DNA of 64,000 nucleotides, taken from positions 62,001 through 126,000 of the forward strand of contig CAVSKV010000002.1 of the NCBI GenBank assembly GCA_963728785.1. Direction: 5' to 3'. The notes beneath the pieces are model-generated. The model did no database searches and had not been told where the DNA came from. It saw only the letters and a list, made by a program, of their open reading frames with translations. Positions 1 to 7,617 of the stretch are shown piece after piece. The translations under genes and the position numbers were made by a program. How positions within the stretch are numbered: position 1 is the stretch's first letter; each line of letters begins with the position of its first letter. The stretch comes from JAGWRI01 sp963728785. GTDB lineage: Bacteria > Gemmatimonadota > Gemmatimonadetes > Gemmatimonadales > Gemmatimonadaceae.

Positions 1-1548
1 GGCTACGGCGGCGATGTGCGCGTGATGATGCTGCACGACTTCGGTGCGTTCGAGCCCCAGCTCCTCGGCGAGCCGCGTGGACAGGTACTGTGGGTGCAGA
101 TCGCGCACGGCCACGGCGGGCTCCACGCGGAACAGCCGGCAGAAGGACTCGTAGGTGGCGCGCCAGTGGTCGGCGGTCTCCAGCGTTTCGAGATCGCCCA
201 CGTGCGGACTCACGTAGGCGTCGCGCCCGGCGGCGATGGTGAACGTGTTCTTGAGATGCGGACCGACGGCGACGAGGGGCGCCGGCGTGGCAACCGGGAG
301 CGCCACCGGGAGCGGCGCGAACCCGCGAGCCCGCCGCATCAGGATGGTGACCCCGGCACCGCCAGCCGGGGCCGCGCCTGGAGCCACGCGGAGCACCGAG
401 TCATCTATCCGGGCCGCGATGTCGCGATCGTGCGTGAGATACGCCTCGGCCACGTCGCCGAGGTCGCGGCGCGCTTCGTCCAGCGACGCGGCCAGGGGCT
501 CGCCACTGTGGTTGCCGCTCGTCATGACTAGCGGGCGCCCTACCGCATCGAGCAGCAGCAGGTGGGCCGGCGTGTACGGGAGCATGACGCCGATGGTGCT
601 CAAGGCGCCGCACACCGACCGGGCCACGCCGGCATCGGCGCGCCGCTCGAGCACCGCGATGGGGCGGCTCGGCCGCACGAGCCACTCGGCTTCGGCGTCC
701 GACACCACGGCCAGACGGCGAACGTCGCGCAGCGAGCGCACCATCACGGCCAGCGGCTTGCCGTCCCGATGCTTGCCGCGCCGCAGCCGCTGGACGGCCG
801 CCTCGTCAGTCGCGTCAGCGGCGAGATGGAAACCACCGAGTCCGCGCACCGCCACGATGGCGCCCGTGCGCAAACGGGCCGCAGCGGCGGCGATCGGATC
901 GAGACCCGCCTGCTCGTGACCCGCAGCGTCGAGAAAGGCGAGCCGCGGACCGCAGGCCGGACAGCTGTTGGTTTCCGAGTGGTAGCGGCGGTCGCCGATG
1001 GCGCCGTATTCGCTGCGGCACGCCGGACACTGGGGAAAGGCGCGCATCGTGGTGCGCTCGCGATCGTAGGGCATCCGCTCGATGACCGTATAGCGCGGAC
1101 CGCAGTTGGTGCAGGTGATGAACGGATAGCGATAGCGCCGGTTGGCGGGATCGAACAGCTCGGCTTCACAATCCGCACAGGTGGCGACGTCGGGCGAGAC
1201 CCACTGCCCCGTGGTGCCGTCGGACTCGCTTTCCACGATGCAGAATGCGCCGAATTCCCCGGCGTCGGCCGGCTCCCGTTCCACCCGGTCGATGCGTGCG
1301 AGCGGCGGTGCTTCCGCGCGCAGCGCGGTCACGAACCGTTCGAGTTCAAGGAGTTCCCCGGCCACGGCAATCTCCACGTCGCCGGTGGTGTTGCGCACCC
1401 ATCCACGGAGGGCGTGTCGCACGGCGAGCCGGTGCACGAACGGCCGGAAGCCCACGCCCTGCACCACCCCGGCAACGCGGAGGCGGAGTCCGGCCGGATG
1501 GGATCCGGGCGCAGACTCCGCCTCGAGGTGCTCGCCCTTCGGGATCAT
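1..1548 (-). CDS. hypF: Carbamoyltransferase HypF, 3' end cut by window edge
   Basis: These are the first 516 codons of HypF, which uses carbamoyl phosphate and ATP to load a carbamoyl group onto HypE, the first step in making the cyanide ligands of the NiFe site. In order I see an acylphosphatase domain (about residues 20-105, VVQGVGFRPFVHR), zinc-finger-like CxxC pairs (CADC, CTNCGPRY, CPAC, CPACGPR, about 125-210), a YrdC-like domain (about 220-400, KHRDGKPLAVMV) and the start of the Kae1-like domain. The visible part ends in HHHAHIAAVA at base 1. Family members have about 750-800 residues, so roughly the last third lies outside. The ATG at 1548 follows the hypB stop by 17 bp. It is the last gene seen of the hydrogenase operon. 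The frame is open throughout with no internal stop. Confidence 0.95.
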   Translation of the reverse strand, partial: MIPKGEHLEAESAPGSHPAGLRLRVAGVVQGVGFRPFVHRLAVRHALRGWVRNTTGDVEIAVAGELLELERFVTALRAEAPPLARIDRVEREPADAGEFGAFCIVESESDGTTGQWVSPDVATCADCEAELFDPANRRYRYPFITCTNCGPRYTVIERMPYDRERTTMRAFPQCPACRSEYGAIGDRRYHSETNSCPACGPRLAFLDAAGHEQAGLDPIAAAAARLRTGAIVAVRGLGGFHLAADATDEAAVQRLRRGKHRDGKPLAVMVRSLRDVRRLAVVSDAEAEWLVRPSRPIAVLERRADAGVARSVCGALSTIGVMLPYTPAHLLLLDAVGRPLVMTSGNHSGEPLAASLDEARRDLGDVAEAYLTHDRDIAARIDDSVLRVAPGAAPAGGAGVTILMRRARGFAPLPVALPVATPAPLVAVGPHLKNTFTIAAGRDAYVSPHVGDLETLETADHWRATYESFCRLFRVEPAVAVRDLHPQYLSTRLAEELGLERTEVVQHHHAHIAAVA

Positions 1549-1565
1549 GCGTCAGCGCGCGCCGC

Positions 1566-2258
1566 TCACGGCGCGCTCCGCGCAGGTCGCTCGGCTTGCC
1601 GGCCGGCGAGATCGCGGATCAGGTCGTACCACTCGTCCATGCCGCTGCCCGTGGTGGACGACGTGAAGAAGAACCGGAGGTCGGGATTCACCTGGCGCGC
1701 GAACTCCACCGCCCGGTCGACGTCGAACGGCACGTACGGGAGCAGATCCATCTTGGTGAGCACCGCGTAGCGCGCTTCGCGGAACATCTTGGGATACTTG
1801 AGCGGCTTGTCCTCACCTTCGGTGACCGAGAACAGCACGACCTTTGCGTCCTCACCCAGATACCACGACGCCGGGCACACCAGATTCCCGACGTTCTCGA
1901 TGAACAATACGTCGGTGTCGTCGAGGTCCACGGCTTCGAGGCCATTGTCGATCTGGCGGGCGTCGAGATGGCACGCCCCACCGGTCACCACGGCCTGAAC
2001 GAGCCGGTCGGTGTGGCGGGCGAGGCGTTCGGCGTCGTTCTGCGTCTGCACGTCGCCGGTGATCACCGCCATGTTGAGTTCGTCGCCGAGCGCGTCGAGC
2101 GTACGCTCGAGGAGCAACGTCTTGCCCGACCCGGGGGACGAGACGAGGTTGAGCGCCACGACGCCGGCGTCGTCGAGACGCCGGCGGACCTCCCGGGCGA
2201 TGCCGTCGTTGCGCTCCATGACGCGCTCCCGGACTTCGATCGTTCTAATTGCCATCAT
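1566..2258 (-). CDS. hypB: Hydrogenase nickel incorporation GTPase HypB
   Basis: HypB is the cytosolic SIMIBI GTPase that, with HypA, delivers nickel to the hydrogenase large-subunit precursor. The P-loop SSPGSGKT is at residues 40-47. The G-domain metal-site motif GGACHLDAR (Cys96, His97) and ENVGNLVCPA (121-130) are present, and TKMD serves as the base-specificity motif. There is neither an N-terminal CxxCGC motif nor a histidine-rich stretch, so it looks like the form that carries only the G-domain metal site. The length of 230 aa is normal. It overlaps the 3' end of hypA by up to 14 bp (ATG at 2258, or a second ATG at 2255), which implies translational coupling. Confidence 0.95.
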   Translation of the reverse strand: MMAIRTIEVRERVMERNDGIAREVRRRLDDAGVVALNLVSSPGSGKTLLLERTLDALGDELNMAVITGDVQTQNDAERLARHTDRLVQAVVTGGACHLDARQIDNGLEAVDLDDTDVLFIENVGNLVCPASWYLGEDAKVVLFSVTEGEDKPLKYPKMFREARYAVLTKMDLLPYVPFDVDRAVEFARQVNPDLRFFFTSSTTGSGMDEWYDLIRDLAGRQAERPARSAP

Positions 2259-2490
2259 CCATCTCCAGGTAGGTCACGCGCAGGACGTCGCCCGTGACCC
2301 GGTCGAGCACCGGTTTGGCGCCGGCGAACGGCGGTTGCGTGAGGAGCGCTTCGAGACAGAATTCCAGGTTGTCGGGTTCGAGCCCGGCGGTGTCGCCGAT
2401 CTCCACCCCGACGGCAACCAGCGTGCCCTCGGGAGGCATCTTGTCTTCCACGATGCGGCAGATCTCCATGGCGACGCTCATCTCATGCAT
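2245..2490 (-). CDS. hypA: HypA-like nickel chaperone lacking the zinc-finger domain
   Basis: HypA binds nickel through its N-terminal MHE motif and passes it to the hydrogenase precursor together with HypB. This protein starts MHEMSVAMEICRIVED, keeping His2 and Glu3, and continues with the expected EIGDTAGLEPDNLEF strand. It is only 81 residues long against about 113 in typical HypA. The two CxxC pairs of the zinc domain are absent: the sequence runs straight from GAKPVLDRVTGD into the final strand LRVTYLEMDD. The frame is intact and the start overlaps the protease stop by 8 bp, so this looks like a clean domain deletion. The identity call rests on the N-terminus, the C-terminal strand and the position before hypB. 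Confidence 0.85.
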   Translation of the reverse strand: MHEMSVAMEICRIVEDKMPPEGTLVAVGVEIGDTAGLEPDNLEFCLEALLTQPPFAGAKPVLDRVTGDVLRVTYLEMDDGN

Positions 2491-2998
2491 CGAGCGCCTC
2501 GACCGGCTGACGCGGCTGGCAGTCGTACCCCCAGGCGCGCAACTGGTCAACGGCCATCTGCACCACCTGGTCGATGTTGTCGGCGACGGCCGGCGTCATG
2601 GGGTCGCCGAGTTCGAACGTCGCCGGCTCGAGGCCGACCGCGACCATTTCCGGAGGCAGCGTGCCGCGGAATTCGGCCACGGCCAGGACCTCGCGCAGGT
2701 CGATCTGATGTTGAGACACCTTGAGGGCCACTTGCCGGGGGATCTCATCGCCGAACAGCGTGATGGGGCTGCCGACCGGCCGGCCGGTGCGGATCGCATC
2801 CAGAAACAGGATCCGCCGCGCGGATTCGATGAGGGGCAGCAACGTCATCCCCCACGTGCCGCCGTCCACCAACTCTACCGAAGCGGGGATCTCCCATGCT
2901 TCGCGCAGGCGTTCGAGCGCGGCGAGGCCGATGCCGTCGTCGCCCATGATCGGGTTGCCCAGCCCGACGACGACATCGGCCTCACGCGGCTCATTCAT
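2483..2998 (-). CDS. Hydrogenase maturation endopeptidase (HupD/HyaD/HybD family)
   Basis: This is the nickel-dependent protease that trims the C-terminal extension of the hydrogenase large subunit after NiFe(CN)2CO assembly. Family landmarks are GLGNPIMGDDGIG (residues 12-24, containing the acidic nickel ligand), the second acidic ligand in LFLDAI (Asp67) and the histidine in SQHQID (His97). The length of 171 aa is typical. The start was set at the ATG at 2998, which overlaps the cytochrome b stop in an ATGAATGA arrangement; the longer open frame upstream is antisense shadow. Its likely substrate is the large subunit two genes upstream, which carries a 15-residue extension after DPCNACGVH. 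Confidence 0.92.
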   Translation of the reverse strand: MNEPREADVVVGLGNPIMGDDGIGLAALERLREAWEIPASVELVDGGTWGMTLLPLIESARRILFLDAIRTGRPVGSPITLFGDEIPRQVALKVSQHQIDLREVLAVAEFRGTLPPEMVAVGLEPATFELGDPMTPAVADNIDQVVQMAVDQLRAWGYDCQPRQPVEALDA

Positions 2999-3767
2999 CA
3001 GCGTAGCGCTCGTCCGTAGCCACGAACCGGCCGCCGCTGATGATCGACGAGATCGCGCCGCTCCGCTCGAGCAGATCGGCGCGAATGGCAAGGTACACGT
3101 GCAGAATGATGAACAGCGGGAAGTACCAGGCGGCCACGTGATGGATGACGCGAACCCACTGGAACCCGCCGAAGTACGGCGCGAGGTGGCCGAAGGTGTG
3201 CATGAAGATCCCCGTCGGATTCGCCTCGCCGAACATCGTGAAGCCCGTGACCACCAGAATACCCGCCATGAAATACGTGAACGTGTACGACAGTTGCTGC
3301 AGCGGGTTGTGGCCGAGATAGCGGGGCGCACGTTCCGGGTGGACGAGCAGATAGAACTTGATCATCCGCCAGAGGTTCACCCAGTCGCGTTTGCGCACCG
3401 GGAACAGCGCCGGAAGCCGTTCGAAGCGGTCGCCGGCGAAGAGCCAGTAGACCCGGACGATGGCCGTCGCGACGAGCACACCGGCGGCGATGAAATGCAC
3501 GAGCCGGACGTACTGTAATCCGAACGTCTGGCTGGCGCCCCCGGTGAGAAAGTAGGGGCTGCCGATCCAGAATCCCGTGACGACCAGAACCACGATGCTC
3601 ACGGCCGCCGCCCAGTGCATGGCGCGGATGGGCCAATGCCACAGATACACCCACTGCTCCGTCCGGCCACCGCGTTCGATGACCGGCTCGCGCGTCATGG
3701 CGCCCGCCCGTTCGTCTATGGACGGCAAGGGCGATCCCCGCGCGTGTTTGGAATCGAGAGGGGTCAT
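2991..3767 (-). CDS. [NiFe] hydrogenase cytochrome b subunit (HupC/HyaC type)
   Basis: This integral membrane di-heme cytochrome b anchors the periplasm-facing hydrogenase and passes electrons from the small subunit to the quinone pool. The 258-residue protein has hydrophobic segments around residues 50-70, 90-110, 160-180 and 215-235. Candidate heme-ligand histidines lie in LWHWPIRAMHW, VRLVHF and IHHVAAWYFPLFIILHVY. It begins at an ATG sharing ATGA with the large-subunit stop, giving the order small-large-cytochrome b. The presence of a cytochrome b argues for a respiratory uptake enzyme coupled to quinone rather than a soluble hydrogenase. A different b-type subunit of the same superfamily lies at 45890-46738. 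Confidence 0.93.
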   Translation of the reverse strand: MTPLDSKHARGSPLPSIDERAGAMTREPVIERGGRTEQWVYLWHWPIRAMHWAAAVSIVVLVVTGFWIGSPYFLTGGASQTFGLQYVRLVHFIAAGVLVATAIVRVYWLFAGDRFERLPALFPVRKRDWVNLWRMIKFYLLVHPERAPRYLGHNPLQQLSYTFTYFMAGILVVTGFTMFGEANPTGIFMHTFGHLAPYFGGFQWVRVIHHVAAWYFPLFIILHVYLAIRADLLERSGAISSIISGGRFVATDERYADE

Positions 3768-5479
3768 TGCACGCGCACCTCCGTCACCGTTTCGCCGTTG
3801 GCATCGAGAACGTGGACGCCGCAGGCGTTACACGGATCGAATGAGTGGACCGTGCGGAGGATCTCGATCGGCTGGTCCGGCTTGAGCAGCGGATGGTTGT
3901 CGGTGAGCGCCGCCTCGTAGGGTCCCACCACCCCCTTGTCATCACGGGGTGAGGCGTTCCACGTGGTCGGGACGACGCACTGGTAGCGGGCGATCTTGCC
4001 GTCCGTGATTTCCACCCAGTGGCCGAGTGCACCGCGCGGCGCATCGAGCGCGCCGTAACCGCGCGCGGTCTGGGGCCAGGTGGACGGATCCCAGTTCTTG
4101 CCGGCGAACGTGGTGACATCGCCGCCCTTGATCCGGGCGACGAGCTGGTCGAACCATACGCTCATGCGACGCGCCAGCAACACGGTCTCCATTCCGCGGG
4201 CCGCGGTGCGCCCGAGGGTCGAGAACAGCGCCGCCGGGCCGACGTTGAGCGCCTTTAGCGTATCGCCGACGATTGCCTTCACGTCCTTGTGCCCGCTGGC
4301 ATACGCCACGAGCATGCGGGCCAACGGGCCCACTTCCATGGGGTGCCCGTTGTACCGGGGCGCCTTCATCCACGTGTACTTGGTCTCGTCCTGCAGGAAC
4401 TGCCAGGGCGGCTGCGGACCGGTGTAATGGGGCTTGGTTTCGCCCTTGTACGGATGCAGCGCGGCCTTGGGGCCGTCGGCATAGTCGTACCAGGCGGCGT
4501 AGACCGACTCCGTCACGCCGTTCTGATCGTAGGGGAGGACCTTGCTCAGGTCCTTGTTCATGACGATGCCGCGCGGCAGGTAGAGCGAGTTCACGTCACG
4601 GATATCCGTTTCGGGGAACTCGCCCACGGCCAGGTAGTTGCCGGTGCCGCCGCCGATCGATGCCCAGTCCTTGTAGAAGCCGGCGATGGCCACGAGATCG
4701 GGCCAATAGACCTGCTCGACGAACCGCTGGGCCCGCGTAATCATGTCCTTGATCTCGCTGAGCTTGGCGGAGTTGATCGTCGCCGTGCCCTCGAGATTGA
4801 TGGCGCTGGCCATGCCGCCGACGAGGAAGTTCGGGTGCGGGTTCTTGCCGCCGAAGATCGTGTGCAGGCGAATGACGTCACGCTGCCAGTCGAGCGCTTC
4901 GAGGTAATGCGCCACGGCAAGCAGATTGACTTCGGGGGGCAGCTTATAGGCCGGGTGTCCCCAGTACCCGTTGGCGAAGATGCCAAGCTGGCCGCTGCCG
5001 ACGAACGTCTTGAGGCGCTCCTGCACCTCGCGGAAGTAGGTGGGCGAGTTGTTGGGCCAGGGCGAGATGGACGCCGCGATCTTCGCCGTCTGCGCCGGAT
5101 CGGCCTTGAGGGCGCTCACCACGTCCACCCAGTCGAGCGCGTGCAGGTGGTAGAAGTGAATCACGTGGTCCTGAACGAACTGCATCCCGTGCACGAGATT
5201 GCGAATCGTGTTCGCATTGGGCGGGATGTGGATGTCGAGCGCGTCCTCCACGGCCCGGCACGAGGCCACGGCGTGGACGACGGTGCACACGCCGCAGATG
5301 CGCTGCGTGTAGGCCCAGGCATCGCGGGGATCCCGGCCCTCCATGATGATCTCGATCCCGCGGAACTGCGTGGAGCATGCCCACGCGTCGGCAATCTTGC
5401 CGTTCTCGGCCTGGGCCTCGATGCGCAGGTGGCCTTCGATGCGGGTGATCGGATCGACGACGACTTTAGTTTTCGCCAT
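3764..5479 (-). CDS. Uptake [NiFe] hydrogenase large subunit
   Basis: This is the catalytic subunit, which carries the NiFe(CN)2CO centre and oxidises H2. The N-terminal nickel motif RICGVC supplies Cys62 and Cys65, and the C-terminal motif DPCNACGVH supplies Cys550 and Cys553. Cleavage is expected after His556, removing VLDANGETVTEVRVQ (15 residues), the substrate feature of the protease encoded downstream. The length of 571 aa fits group 1 membrane-bound enzymes. It has no signal peptide, as expected when it is co-exported with the Tat-targeted small subunit. It overlaps the small-subunit gene by 14 bp and the cytochrome b gene by 4 bp. Confidence 0.97.
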   Translation of the reverse strand: MAKTKVVVDPITRIEGHLRIEAQAENGKIADAWACSTQFRGIEIIMEGRDPRDAWAYTQRICGVCTVVHAVASCRAVEDALDIHIPPNANTIRNLVHGMQFVQDHVIHFYHLHALDWVDVVSALKADPAQTAKIAASISPWPNNSPTYFREVQERLKTFVGSGQLGIFANGYWGHPAYKLPPEVNLLAVAHYLEALDWQRDVIRLHTIFGGKNPHPNFLVGGMASAINLEGTATINSAKLSEIKDMITRAQRFVEQVYWPDLVAIAGFYKDWASIGGGTGNYLAVGEFPETDIRDVNSLYLPRGIVMNKDLSKVLPYDQNGVTESVYAAWYDYADGPKAALHPYKGETKPHYTGPQPPWQFLQDETKYTWMKAPRYNGHPMEVGPLARMLVAYASGHKDVKAIVGDTLKALNVGPAALFSTLGRTAARGMETVLLARRMSVWFDQLVARIKGGDVTTFAGKNWDPSTWPQTARGYGALDAPRGALGHWVEITDGKIARYQCVVPTTWNASPRDDKGVVGPYEAALTDNHPLLKPDQPIEILRTVHSFDPCNACGVHVLDANGETVTEVRVQ

Positions 5480-6623
5480 GGCTGTCCTCCCGGCCGGTTT
5501 CGCTCGGCGACTTGTCGGCCGCCGCTTCGGCGTGCCGCGAACGGATCTGATAAATGCCCGTTGCTGCGGCGTGCGCCGCCACTCCCGCCGCCGCCCCTAC
5601 CGCCAGTGCGGCGCCAAGGATGTCGGCCGTGTGTTCAACACTGACCCCCGCGACGTTCGGCATGCGATGGTAGAACGGCGACATCGTGTCCCAGAAGTTC
5701 CGCTCGGTGCAGCCCAGGCAGGGATGGCCCGCGCCGATGGGGAAATCGGTGTGCCCGTTCCACATGAAGATCGGGCAGGGCGAGAAGGTCGCCGGTCCCT
5801 TGCACCCCATCTCGTACAGGCACCAGCCCTCGCGCGCGCCGGCGTCGTCGAACGTCCGCACGAACTGCCCAGCGTCGTAGTGAGCGCGGCGCGGGCACTG
5901 GTCGTGGATCCGGTTGCCATAGGCGAACAGCGGACGCCCGTCGGAGTCCGTGGCCGGAAGCCGTCCGAAGGTGAGGAAGTGCACCACCGTGGCGGTGATG
6001 ACGTCGGCGATCGGTGGGCAGCCGGCAATGTTCAGCACCGGTTTGTCCTTGATGATCTCGGAGACGCCCACCGCGCCGGTGGGGTTGGGCTTCGACCCCT
6101 GGACGCTGCCCCAGTGGGCGCAGGCGCCCACGGCGATGACAGCCGCCGCGTCCTTGGCCGTGTCTTCGAGCAGCGACCGCGCCGTCTTCCCGCCGATCAT
6201 CGTGTAGATGCCGTTCTCTTTGGTGGGAACCGACCCGGTGACGACCAGCACGTACTTGCCGGCGTTCTTCTTGCGGGAGTCGTCGAGCGCCTTCTCGGCC
6301 GCCGTGCCCGAAGCAGCCATGAGTGTATCCATAAAATCGAGCGAGATGACGTCGAGCACCAGATCGCCGATCGTCGGGTCCGACGAGCGAATGACGCTCT
6401 CGACGCACCCCGTGCATTCCTGCAACTGCAGCCAGATGACGGTGGGCCGTTGGAGCGACTCCATGGCCTCGGCGATGCGCGGCACCGCCAGGCTGCTCAG
6501 TCCGAGTATTGCGGCCATCTGTCCGCAGAACTCGATGAAGTCGCGACGGTTGATGCCGCGGCGGCCTAGATATCCGCCCAGCGCCTCATCGTCTGACCAC
6601 GCATGCGTGGTTGGCGTGAGCAT
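5466..6623 (-). CDS. Uptake [NiFe] hydrogenase small subunit, Tat-exported
   Basis: This is the iron-sulfur subunit that relays electrons from the NiFe site to cytochrome b. A twin-arginine signal (NRRDFIEF, residues 25-32) is followed by a hydrophobic stretch, and a hydrophobic helix near residues 340-360 anchors the C-terminus. Proximal-cluster cysteines start at ECTGC (Cys70, Cys73). Distal ligands lie in NRIHDQC and the CLYEMGC stretch, and medial ligands in CPIFMWN and HPCLGC. The proximal motif has Gly where oxygen-tolerant group 1d enzymes have an extra Cys (CTCC), and ACAHWGSVQ lacks the other extra Cys, so the six-Cys [4Fe-3S] cluster is not expected. The first gene of the operon, preceded by a G-rich ribosome-binding region. 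Confidence 0.96.
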   Translation of the reverse strand: MLTPTTHAWSDDEALGGYLGRRGINRRDFIEFCGQMAAILGLSSLAVPRIAEAMESLQRPTVIWLQLQECTGCVESVIRSSDPTIGDLVLDVISLDFMDTLMAASGTAAEKALDDSRKKNAGKYVLVVTGSVPTKENGIYTMIGGKTARSLLEDTAKDAAAVIAVGACAHWGSVQGSKPNPTGAVGVSEIIKDKPVLNIAGCPPIADVITATVVHFLTFGRLPATDSDGRPLFAYGNRIHDQCPRRAHYDAGQFVRTFDDAGAREGWCLYEMGCKGPATFSPCPIFMWNGHTDFPIGAGHPCLGCTERNFWDTMSPFYHRMPNVAGVSVEHTADILGAALAVGAAAGVAAHAAATGIYQIRSRHAEAAADKSPSETGREDSHGEN

Positions 6624-6906
6624 GGCACAACCCCCCTAGGGTTTGTGGTCGCGTGGGCCCGCGACGCCCGGCCCCCCGGGCACGCCGCCCCGCGCGTGTT
6701 GCGATCGCGTGCCCTGACGATCAGTTTTATTTCTAGAGGCGCACAGAAGCGAACTCCTGAATCCCGTGGGGGCTTACACGGACAGCGCCGTCCGGTATTT
6801 CCCCACGCGTGTCAGGGAATAGGACCGGCTGCGCCCGCCACACCGGTTGGGCGATACTGCGGCGCAGCGAGGAGTCATCCAGTACAGCCCACGTTCCGAG
6901 GTCGTC
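6624..6906. promoter_or_regulatory. Divergent intergenic region, hydrogenase operon and lipoprotein
   Basis: This 283-bp gap separates two divergent genes and must hold the start signals for both. It contains a very GC-rich half (6640-6710) and an AT-richer patch around 6721-6736 (cagttttatttctagagg). I could not fix -35/-10 elements with confidence. A near match to a sigma-54 element on the minus strand (about 6699-6718) has the wrong GG-GC spacing and is not called. Confidence 0.4.
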
Positions 6907-7350
6907 ATGTCCGAGCTTTCCCGCGGCACCGTCCGCGCTCTCACGATGATGGTTCTGCCAGCGCTGCTCGTCGCGGCGTGCAGCAAGCAGGCGCAGCCAC
7001 CCAAGCAGCCCCTGAGCCAGATGGTGGCCCCGGCCGCCGACAGTCAGGCCAACCCGCACGAGACGATGTCCCCGGAGGCCCGCGCGGCGCTGGACAGCGG
7101 CAACGCGCAGTACCGCGCCGGCAAGTACGCCGAAGCCCTGAAGAGCTACCGCCAGTCGTCGAGTCTGGCGCCGCTGAACGCCGCCCCCTTCTTCGGCATC
7201 TACATGGCGGCCGAAAAGCTGGGAAACAAGGCGCTCGCCGACAGCGCCACCGCCGAGATCAAGCGGCGCGGAAACGGCACGACCGAGATGCTCACCGACA
7301 GCGCGCTGGAGAACCTGCACGCCAAGGGCGCGGCGCCCAAGAAGGGCTGA
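6907..7350 (+). CDS. Small TPR-like lipoprotein of unknown function
   Basis: The protein has 147 residues. The chosen ATG at 6907 has GAGG seven bases upstream and gives a compact lipoprotein signal ending LLVAAC (lipid-modified Cys); an upstream in-frame ATG at 6847 would bury that signal. After a Pro/Gln-rich linker, residues 55-110 resemble one or two tetratricopeptide-type helices (ALDSGNAQYRAGKYAEAL, SYRQSSSLAPLN). It is probably tethered to a membrane and involved in protein-protein contact. It is the only plus-strand gene between the hydrogenase and the cytochrome block, and nothing in the sequence gives a specific function. Confidence 0.8.
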   Translation: MSELSRGTVRALTMMVLPALLVAACSKQAQPPKQPLSQMVAPAADSQANPHETMSPEARAALDSGNAQYRAGKYAEALKSYRQSSSLAPLNAAPFFGIYMAAEKLGNKALADSATAEIKRRGNGTTEMLTDSALENLHAKGAAPKKG

Positions 7351-7366
7351 GTCCCGTCGAAGCATT

Positions 7367-7402
7367 CGAAGGCCGGACGCTAGCCCTGGCGTCCGGCCTT
7401 CG
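7367..7402. terminator. Perfect 14-bp hairpin between convergent genes
   Basis: CGAAGGCCGGACGC at 7367-7380 and its exact complement at 7389-7402 enclose an 8-base loop. It lies 16 bp after the lipoprotein stop and 215 bp from the end of the convergent 16-heme gene. There is no clean T-tract on either side, so it is a probable but not classical intrinsic terminator, possibly bidirectional. The rest of 7403-7617 shows no gene. Confidence 0.75.
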
Positions 7403-7617
7403 CTCGTTGCGGGGGGCGGTGGCGGGGGCGTCGAACCCTTTCGACCTGCCGCCGCGTGGGCAACACCGACCCCCTACGTGAAACGGGGCGCGGCACCGAT
7501 ACCTGGCGCCGCACCCCTTTCCCGCCCCCGCGGGAAAGTTCACGTCCGGAGAGAAACCACTGTCAACTGAAGGCTGGTCACCGAAAGCTCAGAGCTATCA
7601 GTTTCAGCCATGAGTCG

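Noticed and set aside
562..1770. Long plus-strand open frame (402 codons) opposite hypF and hypB
   Set aside because: Both strands of this GC-rich DNA stay open. The minus strand encodes clear HypF and HypB motifs and the plus frame has none.
6699..6718. Sigma-54-like element upstream of the hydrogenase operon (minus strand, GGGCACG then CGCAA)
   Set aside because: The spacing between the GG and GC elements is one base short and the -12 half is poor.
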